Part shown: positions 35,901-50,900 of the stretch, piece by piece
Layout of the letters: every line of letters begins with the position of its first letter
Position numbering within the stretch: position 1 is the first letter of the stretch
Position numbers and translations under genes: made by a program
The notes under the pieces: generated by a model
The model's input: the letters and a program-made list of their open reading frames with translations, nothing else
Database searches by the model: none
What the model was told of the DNA's origin: nothing
Assembly (NCBI GenBank): GCA_032622095.1
Contig: CP136067.1
Location: 94,044,707 to 94,108,706 of the forward strand
Direction: 5' to 3'
Length of the DNA stretch: 64,000 nt
From: Siphonodentalium dalli
Lineage: Eukaryota; Mollusca; Scaphopoda; Gadilida; Siphonodentaliidae

Positions 35901-38900
35901 GCATATGTAAGAGAATGCATTGGCACAGGGCATAACTGTAACTATCACAATGTGGTCAAGGAGCCGGTTCCAATGATATCCATATTTGTATGGTTCTATT
36001 GAGACAGACCGAAGATATTTTAGGCTGTTGAAGCTTTATTTGGCCTGTTTTGGCCGGTTTGTTGGGTAAAGGGTTAAGGAGAGTTTGACAGCAGAGTACA
36101 TTTATGTTCTCTAATTTCACTATACAATATCATAATTTGCCACTTGGGGAGGTGAATAAAAATGATTTACGCGGCTATTATTTTTTATTATGCGAAAGCT
36201 ATAACCATTTTTTTCTTTGGCCTTTAATACCTATACACAACCCACATTCGTTCTCAGAATTTCTCTAATAAATCCTATCATTTGCCACATCACATTGAGT
36301 AGATGTCATAGATTAAGTTGTTTGGCACAGCTTCTGTTGTTCATCTGACTATGGTACCATCTATATGTGTGACATGTTCAATCCACGTTTCCCAACACTA
36401 AATTTAGACATTGATAGTGGCAATAATGAACTACCCAATCCATTATGATCGATTGATTATAGTTGACTTGATAATTCTAGTCAACTTTGGAATTTTCAGG
36501 GGGACTGCCACTTCACCTGATGGCAAATTAGGGTATAGTTGGAATCATATCGCCCTTGTCCTTGGTCACATGGAAACTAAGGAATGTTTTCATTCACAAT
36601 TTCCATCTCATGTTTGTTTACAGATAATCAGGAGCGTCATTTTGAGATCTATAAAACAGACATAGATTACCCTGGTTTTAGAGATTTCCACGAGCGGCTA
36701 CAAACCTTTCTCCTGTTCTTCGTTGATGCTGCATCATATATTGATGTTGATGATGAAAGGTGGAATTTCTATCTTTTGTAAGTAACCCATTTCTGGTCTT
36801 AAAAATATTTCAGAAATGGATGTTGATTTTCTTGCGTTCCATAGAGTATGGATGCAAGTTGGTCTGACATTTTGTGTGGAACACTTTCGCATTACACACA
36901 TGACAATGTCAGACCAACTTGCATCCATCCATACTCGATGAACACAACAAAATCAACATCCATTACTTATATTTACACTCAACCGACTCAACTGGCAGAT
37001 TAAAAGAGCATTAAGCACCCATTTTCAATGTTATTCTTGTGACTTGATACACAAAAATGGATGCAAGTTGGGGTCAGCACGCGATGTCATGTGACTTAAT
37101 TTCGACCAACCAATGTCCTGCATTCATGTTCCTCAATGCGAATGCATGTGTGAATGTAAATATAAAACAATATTCCAGTATAATTTAATCATAAGTGGTC
37201 AATGCATGGAATATCATAAAACAATTGGCTGTCACATACTTTGCTATTTATGTTATTCTCGATAACATAACCACGTCATGCATATAGACAGTCTAATTTA
37301 TGAGAAAATACCACGGGGAGCCGCTGTCGGGGTATCCTACCATAATTGGGAAAGGAGCCCGGGCCCCTGCTATTGGGGGAAAAATAAATGCAATGGGGTT
37401 CAAATTGGGAATTCAAAAACCTACTGAAAAAAAAAAGCTGTCAGTTGAAAACCAATTTGTTGAGTTATGTGTACTATACTAAGTTAAACACATTGTCTAA
37501 TCACTTGCCACTGTCAAAATTAAAAGTAGGATTTATATTTATATTTTGAGGATTCTCATATTAAAATCAATCAACTTTGTAAATTGGGAAATTTCTGAGT
37601 CAAAATTGGGAATAAAGGCATTTGGCATTTAGAAAGGTGTCTGCATTTGGGTCCTAGTGCTACCTAGATCATGCCATGAATCTCTACTCTGGCTAACGCC
37701 CATAGAGATCATATTCCACCAGTACAAAAACTTTGAACTGTTTGAAGTTTTGACAGGGAATCTTATAAAGTCGAAATAATAATGAAGGGAATATATTTCT
37801 TAGTTACTATCTGTTCCTTAATAATGTACTGCATTGTAGGTGAAGGTCCCAACTCAAAATTGCACGCCTTTCTGTGACTTTTGTGAGGTGATATCGCAAT
37901 AAACATTGAATTAATTACCCAGGAGAAATGCCATAATTTTAAGCGACGCGAAGAAAAATCGCTCACAAATTCACTTATATCATGAAATTTCGAGTTGGGT
38001 CCTTTACCTACAGTGAAGTTCATTATTAAGGAACAGACAATAATTAAGAAATATATTCCTCGCATTATCTTTTCGACTTTATAAGGTTCTCTGTCAAAAC
38101 GTCAAAAAGTTCCAAGGTTTTAACAACTGGTAGAATATGATCTCTATGGGCATTAGCCAGAGTATTAGCCTGAGTAGAGATTCATGGCATGATCCAAGTG
38201 CTACCAAAGATAATCCCTGAATACCTGACATTTCAAAACATTGTCAACATATCTTATGTTTTCTATGCTATTGGGGATGCGTTTAATGTACATCCACAAA
38301 TTGATCATGATGGTTTTTCCTGTAATATTTACAGGTTTGAGAAGTATAAATCAGATGGAAACACGAATTATGCTATCGTTGGTTATATGACAATCTACAA
38401 CTACTATGCATATCCAGCCAGCTATCGACCGAGGGTCAGGTAACTACAGTAAATTGTAACTCAAGTTGAATATCTGTTGTTGAAGCACACTTTCTGATTA
38501 GTTGAGTTGCCAACTTCAGAATTTGATTCACCAACATCGCCCGCTGCTGAGTGAATAAATTTGCAACCACAAGTTCTTACTATAGATACAGGCACGATCA
38601 ATTAACAGGAAGTTTTTTGGATGCTACAGTAATGCCCTAAATAATCGACTCCTTAACCACAGCAGAATTATGGGTAATTTTTCAGGATTTATTCGGAAAT
38701 ATGGCTTGTTGCCATTCATCGGAAAGCTGAGAGCTTTCCAATGAATGGCAACAAACCATATTTCCGACTAAATCCTGAAAAATTACCCATAATTCAGCTG
38801 TGGTTAAGGAGTCGATTATTTAGGGCATTAATGTATTCTGAGTATCAATGGAATGTACCCAAGGATTTGATACCCCAGAAAAGGGGATCTCACTCCATGG

Positions 38901-41900
38901 GCTTGTAATGAATCTAATGCTGATGAAAATTGCTTTTCGTCCAGTTTATTTTTAATATTTTGGAGAACTCAAATACCATGGATATAAACATACCCTGTTT
39001 CGTTGGATATATTCGGGAATTCAAAATGGGTGTGTTTATCTTGTAAATGGATCAGAGTCTGCCACTGCTATTTTGGATCTGGCACTAGCCTGAGTTTAGT
39101 TTGCCTGTCATTTGCAGAATGAGGTCCCCAGAGGGTGATGCTACCATGCATAGGGGGCTAGCATCACTAAGTTCACCCTCTGGGGACCTCATTCTGCTTA
39201 GGCATCATCTTCTCTGGAAAGTTTCTTTATTATCAAACTTCTTCACATAGATTCTATTTCTTTTTTAGTTTTGTTTCTTTATATCCACAAATTAGACGAC
39301 ACATTGCATAATCAAGGTTCCCAATGGGTGTACATCACAATATTCACCATTTGGGAACTTCAATCTTGAGTCCATGTCTCCCATAGCAGATGAGGCCATG
39401 CAGAGTGAGGTATCCAGAGGGTGAATTTGGTGATGCTAGTCCACTATGGAGGGTAGGGTCACTAAATTCACCTTCTGGGGACCTCATTCTGCAAATGATG
39501 GGCACACTAAACTCAGGCTTGATCTGGCAGTAAGGTATATTGGTCATTTTCTTGCTGTGAAACTTACATCTTCAAGATTTAGTCAACGACATGGTGTCAC
39601 AGTTCTATCATTTGATACCATTTTACTCTTTTTCCAGCCAAGTCCTTGTGTTGCCACCTTTCCAAAAACAAGGTCATGGGACGCAGCTGTTACAAACTTT
39701 TTACAATGATTGCAATACAAGATCGGATGTCCGAGATATCACAAGTAAGTCCGGCACAGTATATATCGCAACTAATCTTACAAGGCTTTATGTCTTTATA
39801 CAAACATGCATGGACATGAGATCAAAGAGATTCGTTATCTGGTTCAGATTTCCGATTCATTAATGTATAAAACAGTATTTGGTAACTATGTTCAAATGCG
39901 TTTAAAATGGCTGTTGCAATCGGAGTAAAAAATATGTCAGTGTTACTTTATTGGGTTATTTTGGACAAAATAAATCACACAGAATCTATTATCAAACTTT
40001 GCACGGAAAATATTAGCCACCGGCAAATGAGAGCTAGCCAATGCGGACAGCCCGAAGAATAAATATTTGCAGAATCAGGGATAGCATCAAAAAAGTTCAC
40101 CATCTGGGGACCTCATTCTCCTTATATTATAAGCCTCATCTTCTCTAGAAAGTATTTTTATTATCAAATTAAGGCCACACAAAAAAATACTGTGTTTCTC
40201 AAGTATTTAAAAAAAAAAACCCAGCAGGCAGGCAGATTTTTATTTTTATTTTTTTGGGTTGAATTTTACTGGCAGGCAGGTTTTTTATGCCGGATTTTTA
40301 TGTATAAAATGGCGGGCATGTATGCTTTTTAGCTCACCTGAGACGAAGTCTCCGGTGGAGCTATAGTCATCACTCCTCGTCCGTCGTCCGTCCGTCCATC
40401 GAGCCGTCCGTCCGTGTTTACTAATGACTACTTATGTGGCTAAGATTGTGTAAAATGGATATTTATGTGCATAACTTCCGTTGCATGGCTAGCCACGTAA
40501 CAGCTTTCAGATGGACGTTCAAAAATGATCTATTTGGCCTAATCAGCTTATTTAATTTTGTAGTCACTCAAAATTTGGAAACAAAAAGTCCATCGATTTA
40601 GACATCCATGACCTGTCAATAGGAGATATCGGACACTGACAGACATTTATGTGGCTAGCCACCCAATCACGGACCTGTCAGTTTCTCCTATTCCACTGTC
40701 CCAGTTGCTGTGTGCAAGTTTTTGAGTTTTAATCAGCTGCTTCTGCTATAATTCCAACATGTAATGAATCCATAATCTGGAGTTTTATCACTATCTACTA
40801 CTTGATAGCCACATCAAATTTGATGGCTACTTGAGAAGCCACATAAAAACTAAAGCCACATTACCATTTCTAGCCACATAGGTCGGAGCCACATATCTAC
40901 CCATTTGTTCGTCTGTCCGTCCATCCGTCCGTCTGTCAACAATTCTTTGAACATCTTCTCCTCTGAAACCAATATGCCGAATTGGTTCATATTTGGTGTG
41001 GATGTTCCCTAGGTGACTCTCATTCAGATTTGTTCAAATGAGGACAGTGGGTCAAATAGTTGCGAAGCCAGGGCCATAACTCTGTAATTCTTACAACGAC
41101 TTCTTCTCAAATTTCATTTGGCCATATGGGTTCATAGTTGGTACAAAGGGTCCTTGGGGGACTGTTATTCAGATTTGTTCAAATGAGGTCACTGGCTCGA
41201 ATGTGGGCGGAGCCAGTGACATAACTAAAAAAAAAAAAAAAAATTGTCAAATTCAGATTTTTGGAATTTTCACCATACTCAAATTAACAAACAAAAAATT
41301 AATTTTTTAATCATTTTATAAAATTTGAAAAAAGTTACACCATTATAAAATCTGAAGAGTTATGAAACTTTAATCTTTAATCTTCTGAAATTACAGAAAT
41401 ATTCCATTACCCATCCCCCCTCCCACATGGCCCAGACCCACCCCACCCTGCAGTGGCCTGCACCCAACCAACATCCCTTCTAACGTATATCATTTCCAGC
41501 TTCCAACATTAATACCTGTTCTATTAAAGTTGCAGATATCTCTTTGTGGATAAACAGAGAGAAACACATGTCATTAATCAAGATTAGAATAATATGTCAC
41601 TGACAGCTTCTATAAACATACTGCTAGCAATTTTAAACAAACTGCCTGAATTTAGTGTGTCTGACATTTGCAGAATGAGGTTCCCAGAGGGTGAATTTAG
41701 TGATGCTATCCCACACAGTGGGCTAGCATCACCAAATCCACCCTCTGGAGACCTCATTTTGCTTAGGCCTCATCTTCTGGGAAGTATCTATAGTATCAAA
41801 TTAACATTGTTTTTAGTTACATTTCCCTTCTAGGAAGTTTCTATATCCCCTAATTTGCAGAAGATAAAATTCATAATTGAGGTGCCCAATGGGTGAACAT

Positions 41901-44900
41901 AAACTTCCAACTGGGGAACTTCAATCTTATCCTAGGTCTGCCATAGCAGTTGAGGGCCTTAGCAGAATAAGGTCCCCAGAGGGTGAATTTAGTGATGCTA
42001 GCCCACTCCAAACGAAGGACAGTTTCCCTCTTAATAGGCTTCCTTCACAAGGACCATCAGGCTGTTTATTTTATATATAGAGGATCTGCAATGAGTCCCC
42101 AGTTTAAAGCGGAATTTACAAAACATAAATTCTGCTATAAACTGAGGACGAGTTGTAGATTCTATTTATTACATGATCCAAAACATACTTAAATCAACAA
42201 ATGGTACTCAAAACTAACATCGTCTTCTATATGCGGTATGCGATGACGTTTCACGTAACTATATATATGCGTTGTTTGACGGCCCACGTAAAGAAATAGT
42301 CCCAGATAAATAAAGACTATGGCATATTTAATGGCATATGTTTAATGACACAACCTTTCAAACTCTTCACTCGTTATAGTTTGTTGGAAAAATTTTGGAT
42401 GCCATAGTATTTTAGACGTAGCGTATGAAATATAAACAGACGACAGACCAGAAGTCAAAGGTCACCCGGCACTATTTTCTGTTATTAAACGAACGGTTAA
42501 TATCACAATTTATACAAAGGGTTTATCTACAACGAGCCTTTGGTGAGGTCCAGACCTAATTTACTGGACGAGTTTCGTAAATTCCGCTATAAACTGGGAA
42601 CGAGTTTTAGATTCTATTTATTTCATGATCCAAAACCTCGACTAAACATACTTAAATCAACACATGGGAAGCGAAACTAACATCAGCTTCTATAAGGCAT
42701 GCGATGACATTTCACGTAGCTATGCGTTGTTTGTCTGCGTAAAGAAATAGTCCCAGATAAATAGAGACTCTTTGGCGTATTTAATGGCATAACTTTTAAA
42801 ACTCTTCATTCTTGATAGTTTGTTGGAAAAATATTGCAAGCCATAGTATTGTTGAGACGTAGCATATGGAAAATAAACAGACGACAAACCGGAAGTCAAA
42901 GGTCACCTGGTACTATTTAATATCATAATTTATTGAATGGGATTATTGAATGGAATAAGGGTAGGATCATGTAATATATAATTTTATTAAATGTCTTGCA
43001 CGTTATTAGACCACATGACCCAAACCCCTTTCTGAACATGGAATTGACTGTTGAAAATGGCCAGTCCTATCTGGGGACCTAATATACATATTGAGGTAAT
43101 TTGCTTGTTTTAGTTTTGGTAGTACATGTACCAAAGCATGTTGCACATAAGTTGCATAAAATTCCTGCCTATATTGTCAACGGTATGTGGGGAAAATCCA
43201 AGTTGTTTTTATCTTCAAGGAAATTGATGAATTTTTGTATCATTTCGTCCTTGCTGTTGTTGTTTTGTTTTGTTTTGAAATTGGGTAAAAGAGTTTTATT
43301 GTTTGAGTCCATGAGAACATAAAATGCAGTTTTATATAGCGGCTGAAAATATCTGCAATTTGGACCGAATTTAGATTCTGTCAAACGAACTGAAAGTCCT
43401 GTGAATCCTGCGACTTTCCAACAGAAATCCCACTAATACACGCATAACAATCAGCAATAGTCTCATGGTGGTTCTCTATGTACCCCATTGCGACGTCAAA
43501 ATATTGTCAGATGAATTAACTTCCGTAATTGTCCAGGGACAAACAATTTTAAGTCCCCTTCTGACACTGGTTTTGTTTACCGCATGTTCGCTGGAATGTT
43601 ACAGGTGAATTCGATTGGCAATTCGGAGCATGCAAGGAACGCTTTCATTGCTGGCGGAGATGACTTGATCTTATCGTGTTGTATTGTTCGCGCGTATCGA
43701 CATCGCAAATATTTTGGGCGACGGCCTCTTTTTATATTTTTATTTGTTGTAAGCTATAAAAAGTAGCCAGCGGAGGAATTTTGCGGATGCAACAATACTT
43801 GAGAAACATGTTGTTATTTTTTTTGTTTGGACTGACAAGTTTTTAATTTCTTTTTCTTTTTTAGTTTAGTTTCTCTATATCCCCAAATTGACAGACGACA
43901 CATTGCATAATTGAGGTGCCCAATGGGTGCACATCACAATATTCCCCATCTGGGAACTTAAATCTGAGTCTAGGTCTCCCATAGCTGATGAGACAATGCA
44001 GAATGAGGTCCCCAGAGGATGAATTTGGTGATGCTAGCCTGCTGTGCAGGGTAGCATCACTAAATTCGCCCTCTGGTGACCTCATTCTGCAAATGTCCAA
44101 CACATTATTCTCAGGCCTGGATGCGGAGTTGGAATCTTTTTGTTGATGGATGCCCCAGAAATAACAACTATCCGTTATTATTATTCTATACTATAAAATT
44201 TCCTGATGTCTGTTACGATGATTTTCGATGTTTCAGTGGAAGATCCATCTGATAATTTCCAGCGACTTCGGGATTATCTTGATGCCAAGAACTGTTCCAA
44301 ACTAAAATCATATCAAACTGAGGAGTTACATAAAGGTTTCTCTGATGACATGTCGTCCGAGTCTCACAGAAAACTCAAGATAAACGATGTGAGTATTGAT
44401 GCATACAATGCCTTCTCTCGAAAGTACCGAAAAGCGATGGCACGTTGCTTAAATGCTCTATCACCGGGTTACAGAACTGACGACACCAGTGAAATTTTAT
44501 ATAATTTACTACAGACCTACATCTTAGTTCTTTATAGAACTCTACACCTGCTTACTCATGTACATGACGTGTTCTCACTTGTCCGGCAGGTATTGTATCG
44601 GAGGTAGGTGTGATAATCCTCAACATGAAAGAGTTGCCGCTTATAGTCTGTATCTGCAGTTACTTAGGTTTTTAACTGTTTTACAGTTTTTTTATTTAAG
44701 CAACATTTGGGCTGATTTACCGGTATTCCATTTGGGGACCATTTGAACAACAGTTGCACTTAACGATTTATTATATTATATTATTTATATATTTAATACA
44801 TTTATATAATATAATACATTTATATAATATAATACATTTATACAACATAATAATCATCACATACAATACAATATAACACATCAAAAGCCAGAAAAAATTC

Positions 44901-47900
44901 CAATTGAATCTAAATAATCTAACACCCCCAACTGCCCTTCTATATATAGACTCTCTTGTAATGACGAAGGCTGTTGTTGACGCTCCTGTATTTTCTCTGC
45001 TGTGGTCTGACGCGACCACCATTGCTCACTTGTAGTATTGTCGACTCATGATACGCCTGTTCTTTTTTAATGAAATCAATGAAGTTGAACAGGTTCGGCT
45101 TGCCCCCCGGCAGATAATTTTGCAGTTTCTTATGCCAGCCTTCGACATGGTTTGTTGTTCTTGGACCGTCATTGTCGAAGTGATTCCATGTCTGTCTACC
45201 GTGGTCGCCTTCCACCCAGTACGATGTGACATAGTCCGTGCATACTTATATATTGCCTGGCTGTAGTGGAAATAGCATCCTCGCATTATCACACCAGGAA
45301 ATACTGTTCTGATGGCATTCTGTGCTCCGATTTCGAAGTCCGTATAGCAGTAATTTGGTGTTAGTGGTGTTGAAAATTCTGCTGCTTTCAGGCTGAGCAG
45401 TCGAAAAAAATTCTCATAGGTCGATTGCTTCTTGTCGGGTAGTAGGCCGTAGACGAGGGGGTGCATCTGGCCGTCGATAAACGCATGTATGGAATATAGC
45501 TGTTGGAATGTCTTCGGGCATTTGTCGAATGTTCCATCGCAGAAGAACATCTGGGCGTTCGACAAGTGCTGCAGATTCTCGTCGGTGCTGAAGATGAGTA
45601 GTCTGTCAGTCGTACCATCGTCGATGAGTAGAAATTCTCTGTCCATTGTCGTCTTTGTATACCGTGCGTTCTCGTGGGAGTTTTGGGTGGAGTTTCGCCT
45701 GGGATCTGTAGAGTGACGCTTTCACTGAATAGAACGTCAGAACCTTTGCGATGATGTCAGAATGTGTCTCGTCTGTCCGCAAATCTGCAAAAAGGGAAAT
45801 AATCATATAATATATCGATATATAATAAAAAGCGCTATCAATTATGATATATAAGAATTGTTTTGGTTTTTAATGTATTCCTTGTTTTATGATTGTTGAA
45901 ATATAATAAAGAGCGTTATCAATTATAATATGATAGATAAGAATAAAATTAGACTAGACTATAGTGTATTGTTAACACTAGACTATATTGTATTTTTAAT
46001 ACTAGACTATATTGTTATCATTTCCAAAGATATACATACTAGATATTTTTTCCTGGTAGATAGCAGTGACTGGTCTGGATGTCTGTCGAACTAAGTTTTT
46101 GACCTCAGCGATGATGGTTTCAGCAGCAACTTGGGCATGGTCTGATTCGTGGTTATGCTGGCTTTTGTATGATGTCACGATGTCGTTCTTGGTATTTACA
46201 GTAGCACTGCATGTCTTCGAACAGCATCGCCAATGTACACTGTCGTTTCTTCGAGACTTAACACAGAACTTATAATTGTTAAAGATGAGATATTTACCAC
46301 CGCGAGCATTAGGAATGAAATAGATGTGTACTTGAGCATTTGCCATTTTGATATGATCTGTCTTTGTTAACCTATATGTTAGCGTGAGAACATGATGATC
46401 TCTGGAAATCACTCACTTGAGTTGTTTTCAGTGACAAGAGTTCATATCGTGATATACAGTCATTGCCGGTAAGTTTGGGCTACACTTTGCTTAAACAAAC
46501 ACTGCTTGCCGCGATGCGATCACTAGTCACGCATTGTAAAAACAGACTATAACCTGCCGGCTCAGATGCATTCACACATCCCTGCCGGATAAGTGAGAAT
46601 AAGCCATGTACATAACCCTCAATTTGAAAATTAACCCTTTGATACCTCGTGGCTTATACATACCTTCTGAATCTCAAAATTGTTAAAATTTAACTATGTA
46701 CCACGGTCCCATCTTTATCGTAAACTACCAGTACCTTGGAAGGTATAATAAACCATGCTTACTATGGGCAGAAAAAGTAAAAAATAAAAATAAAACCCTC
46801 ACTCCCTCATTGATTTAAAAAAAAAATTGCCTGAGAATCAAATATTTGTTTAGTCTAAGGTGTGTAGTATAACATGTTTCTAATCAGACACCACTAATGT
46901 CAAAAGAAAACTGTATTAAGACACATAATACTCCATTACAATAAACACATAAGCTATGTTTTGTTGTCACATCGCCAGTGAGAAAGTGACCCATTATAGT
47001 CAGACTTGTTTACTTTGAAAATCAGAAATAGGGAGATTCACCTTCATAAATAGGGAGATTTGGATAAAAATAGGGAGATTTTATCTTCGATAGTAAATTA
47101 CTAAAACATCACGTATAGAAAGGAATTTATGGGCTACTATAAATAAAGAATAAGTTATTATGATTAGACCAAAACAAAAAGGTGTTTAGATTCTCGGGCA
47201 ATTTTTTTTGAGAATCGATGAGGCAGCGAGGGTTTTATTTTATTTTTTATTAGGGGGATAATGCCCATAGTTAGCATTGCCATGGGTTATTATACCTTCC
47301 CAGGTTAAGAAAATCTAGGGAGACCATTGCTTTGATATAAACTAATGTATTCCACTATAAAGGATGACCAATTATCACATTATACTACCCGTACATCAAA
47401 TCTTAAATAAAGAATGACATAAATATATGAAATTGTACTATCCCTACATCATATAGGGATATATCAGAATGATATATATATACACTAGTACAATGTATAT
47501 TTCAATTTCTGAACCATTGTTGATATATTTGATATATGTATATACCTTTTTATAGTATATATCTATTTATATCAGACCTGTTTACTTTCATAATTGGAAA
47601 TAGGGAGATTTGTCCTCAGAAATAGGAAAATTTAGTTAAAAATAGGGAGATTTTTTTCAATGTCAGTAACATGGAAAACACTTTATATTTTGTATTTAAC
47701 TGTCATAGACTGTTTGTTGCATTTGGTTTGCATCTGCCACACCTCAGTTACCTATTTCTTGATTTTCTGCATGCAAAGGCACACCCTTTCAGTAGTTTCA
47801 GTTTAGTACAGCTATGATCTATGCACAATTAACGGCCTTGACACCGACCGATTACCGAGTGTCTCTAATTTCTAAAATCACTGAATCATTGGGAATAAAA

Positions 47901-50900
47901 TTACGATTTTTCGGTTGGATCACGCTTTATTTCCATCAAGCCAAAATACACGATTTAAAATATATTTGCACACTATAAAATGTTGCTCTCGGATAATTGT
48001 GTCGCCAAATATATTCAGTAACATCGGTGAATTTAAAGAGAATACGCATGGACAGAATTGATTGAGGTCTGTTCGATTTGCGGTCTCACGGTTACGGCGT
48101 TTATAAAACACGGAATACCACAAAGACGGAAACGGAACTAAAACAAACAAAGTTTAAATCAGGATTATAAATTTTATATCTATCTATATACTTTAATATT
48201 TATCCATCTATACTATAGTAACTATACATGCTAGCCATAAAAACTTCAAATACTATATTAAACCAGCATACACATCGCCAATATGCACCATATTTCTTTC
48301 CGGTTTGCGTTCCCGAAATTGGAAATCTCATAATTGTTTTCCGCACGGTAACACATTTGACTTAATAAACTTGGGTGTTGGGCAGCTTGTGGTGACAATA
48401 TACCTGGTAGTTATTGTTGCCTAGTCTGTTTTTGAATACCAACACATACACCATTGTATGTCTATCATATTCGATGTTTGAAACATAACTAATTTCTCTT
48501 TTCTAGTTTCCTATTTTCGTGTAATCAAATTGAAAATCGTAATAAAATAGTTCCCGCGTTGAACCATTTTATTACGCCTTTTTTCCAGACGCGGCTATGC
48601 CCGAGAATCAAAACCTTTTTTTTTTTGGCCTTATATATGATTTTATTTTATATATAAACTTAAAAATCTATGGAAGCGTATTGGTGCCATTTTGAAAAGA
48701 AGAAAAAATTGGCCCAGTAAGTGCTAATTAGCACATACGTATCAGCTAATTAGCTGATAATAACAGCTAATTATCACATAGTAAGTGCTAATTAGCACAT
48801 ACATATCAGCTAATTAGCTGATAATAACAGCTAATTAGCTGATACTATCAGCTAATTAGCGCATACGTATCAACTAATTAGCACATGCATATCAGCTAAT
48901 TAGCACATACGTATCAGCTAATTAGCTGATAACAACAGCTAATTAGCTGACAACAACAGCTAATTAACTGATAACAACAGCTAATTAGCACATAGTAAGT
49001 GCTAATTAGCCCATACTCATCAGCTAATTCGCTGATAATAACAGCTAATTAGCTGATACTATCAGCTAATTAGCGCATACAGACGCTATGGTTCAATCGT
49101 ATAAAGATACAGGTCAAGTTCGAAAATGGGCGCAGTCCGATGATTTTTGTTAAAGTTACGTTCTGATTTTGACTTAGAATTTCCCAAATTTATGGTTTCC
49201 GATCGATAACTTGAGTCATGATTACTTTATCACAACCAAACTTGGTATATGACAAAATAATATCAAAATGCCGGTCAAGTTCGAATTTGGGCCCAGACAG
49301 ATGATTTTTTATTAGCTCACCTGAGACGAAGTCTCCGGTGGAGCTATAGTCATCACTCCTCGTCCGTCGTCCGTCCGTCCATCCGTCAACAATTCTTTGA
49401 ACATCTTCTCCTCTGAAACCGGAAGACCAAATTGGTTCATATTTGGTGTGGATGTTCCCTATGTGACTCTCATTCAGATTTGTTCAAATGAGGTCACTGG
49501 GTCAAATAGTTGCGAAGCCAGGGCCATAACTCTATTCCTCCATAGTAATTCTTACAACGACTTCTTGTTCAGAACCATTGGGCCGATTTAGCTAATATTT
49601 GGTATGGAGGGTCCTTGGGTGACTGGTGTTCAGATTTGTTCAAATGAGGTCACCTGGTCAATTTGTTGAGAAACCAGGGCCATAACTCATAGTAATTCTT
49701 ACAATGACTTCTTCTAAAAAAATATTTGGCCGATTTAGCTTATATTTGGTACAGAGAGACCTTGGGTGACTGGGGTTCAGATTTGTTCAAATGGGGTCAC
49801 TGGGTCAAATAGGGGCAGAGCTAGGGACATAACTTTAAAAACAAAAAATTAAATTTTTGCATTTTGACCTTTAAGTTTTGTTTAGGACACATCACAGCCT
49901 CATATTTCTTACCTAGATTTTTCTTAGCATGTTCTTCATCTGTATGGATTTTGGTATTGTTTATTTAACCCCTTCCACTCTTGTTTTGATATAGAATTCA
50001 TCCAAGACAGGATTACTCAAACATTTTTCATCTGATCAACACCAAATTTGGTATATGAATTTTTGACACTTATATACAGATCAAGTTAAAATATGGGTTT
50101 GATCCGATATATTTTAACAGAGTTATGGCCCTTTATAATTCACACCTCTTTGCTATGCACTATTAAATTTTAAGAGAACACTGAAGCCTGTATTATTGAA
50201 AAAGCCAATTTATCATAGTGTGGTTACCTGATACTCTTGCTGAAGACTGCTTGCTTCAGACCAGTTTACCATCTGTCATTACAAGACATGACATTAGCTA
50301 AACAACTATACTACCAGAGTCTACAAGAATAAATAGGAATAGTCCATTGTTCATTTCTCCAAGCCTGGACATAGTGTGTCTGCCATTTGCAGAATGAAGT
50401 CCCCAGATGGTGAATTTAGTGTTGCTACCCCATACAGCAGGCTAGCATCACCAAATACACCATCAATTACCTTATTCTGCTTAGGCCTCATCTTCTGGGA
50501 CAATTTTTTTTTTAAACATGTTTTAAAATTTGAAAAAAGTGACACCATTATAACATCTGCAGAGTTATGAAACTTTACTCTTTAATGAAATTATGGAAAC
50601 ATTCCACCCTCCCCCACCCACCCCTCCCACATGGCCCAGAACCAACCCTGCCATCAACCAACATCCCTTCCAAGCCATATCACCTCTCAATTTAATACAT
50701 CTTCTCACCACAGAGGCATCTGTAAAGGCACAGGTCATTAATTATATAAACTAGCCAGATGACATGTATTATTCTAATCTAAACATATCTGTAGCAATTT
50801 AACAACAAACTGGTGCTCCCTGGTTAGGTGATGACTGACATTCAATGATACTGTGAATGGCTTTGATTTCTTCAAGTCTGGAAATAGTGTGTCTGACATT

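Larger units (their letters stand above)
44566..46604 (-). mobile_element. MULE transposon, complete ends, FLYWCH-transposase gene inside
   Basis: A 9-bp duplication CATGTACAT flanks it (44557-44565, 46605-46613), as expected for Mutator-like elements. The inverted ends share TTCTCACTTRTCCGGCAGG just inside the termini. The 2.04-kb element encodes a transposase on the minus strand (see the next entries). It sits antisense in HAT1 intron 9. Confidence 0.85.

Noticed and set aside
40176-43830. A 3.65-kb element bounded by inverted GGCC(A)CACAAAAAAA-type arms
   Set aside because: Arms resemble those at 24881 and 47164 but the similarity is A-rich and no flanking duplication is visible, so two separate repeat copies are equally likely.
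44206-44607. A 133-residue single-exon gene
   Set aside because: Residues 11-61 are HAT1 exon 9; the remainder reads through the GTGAGT donor into the intron.
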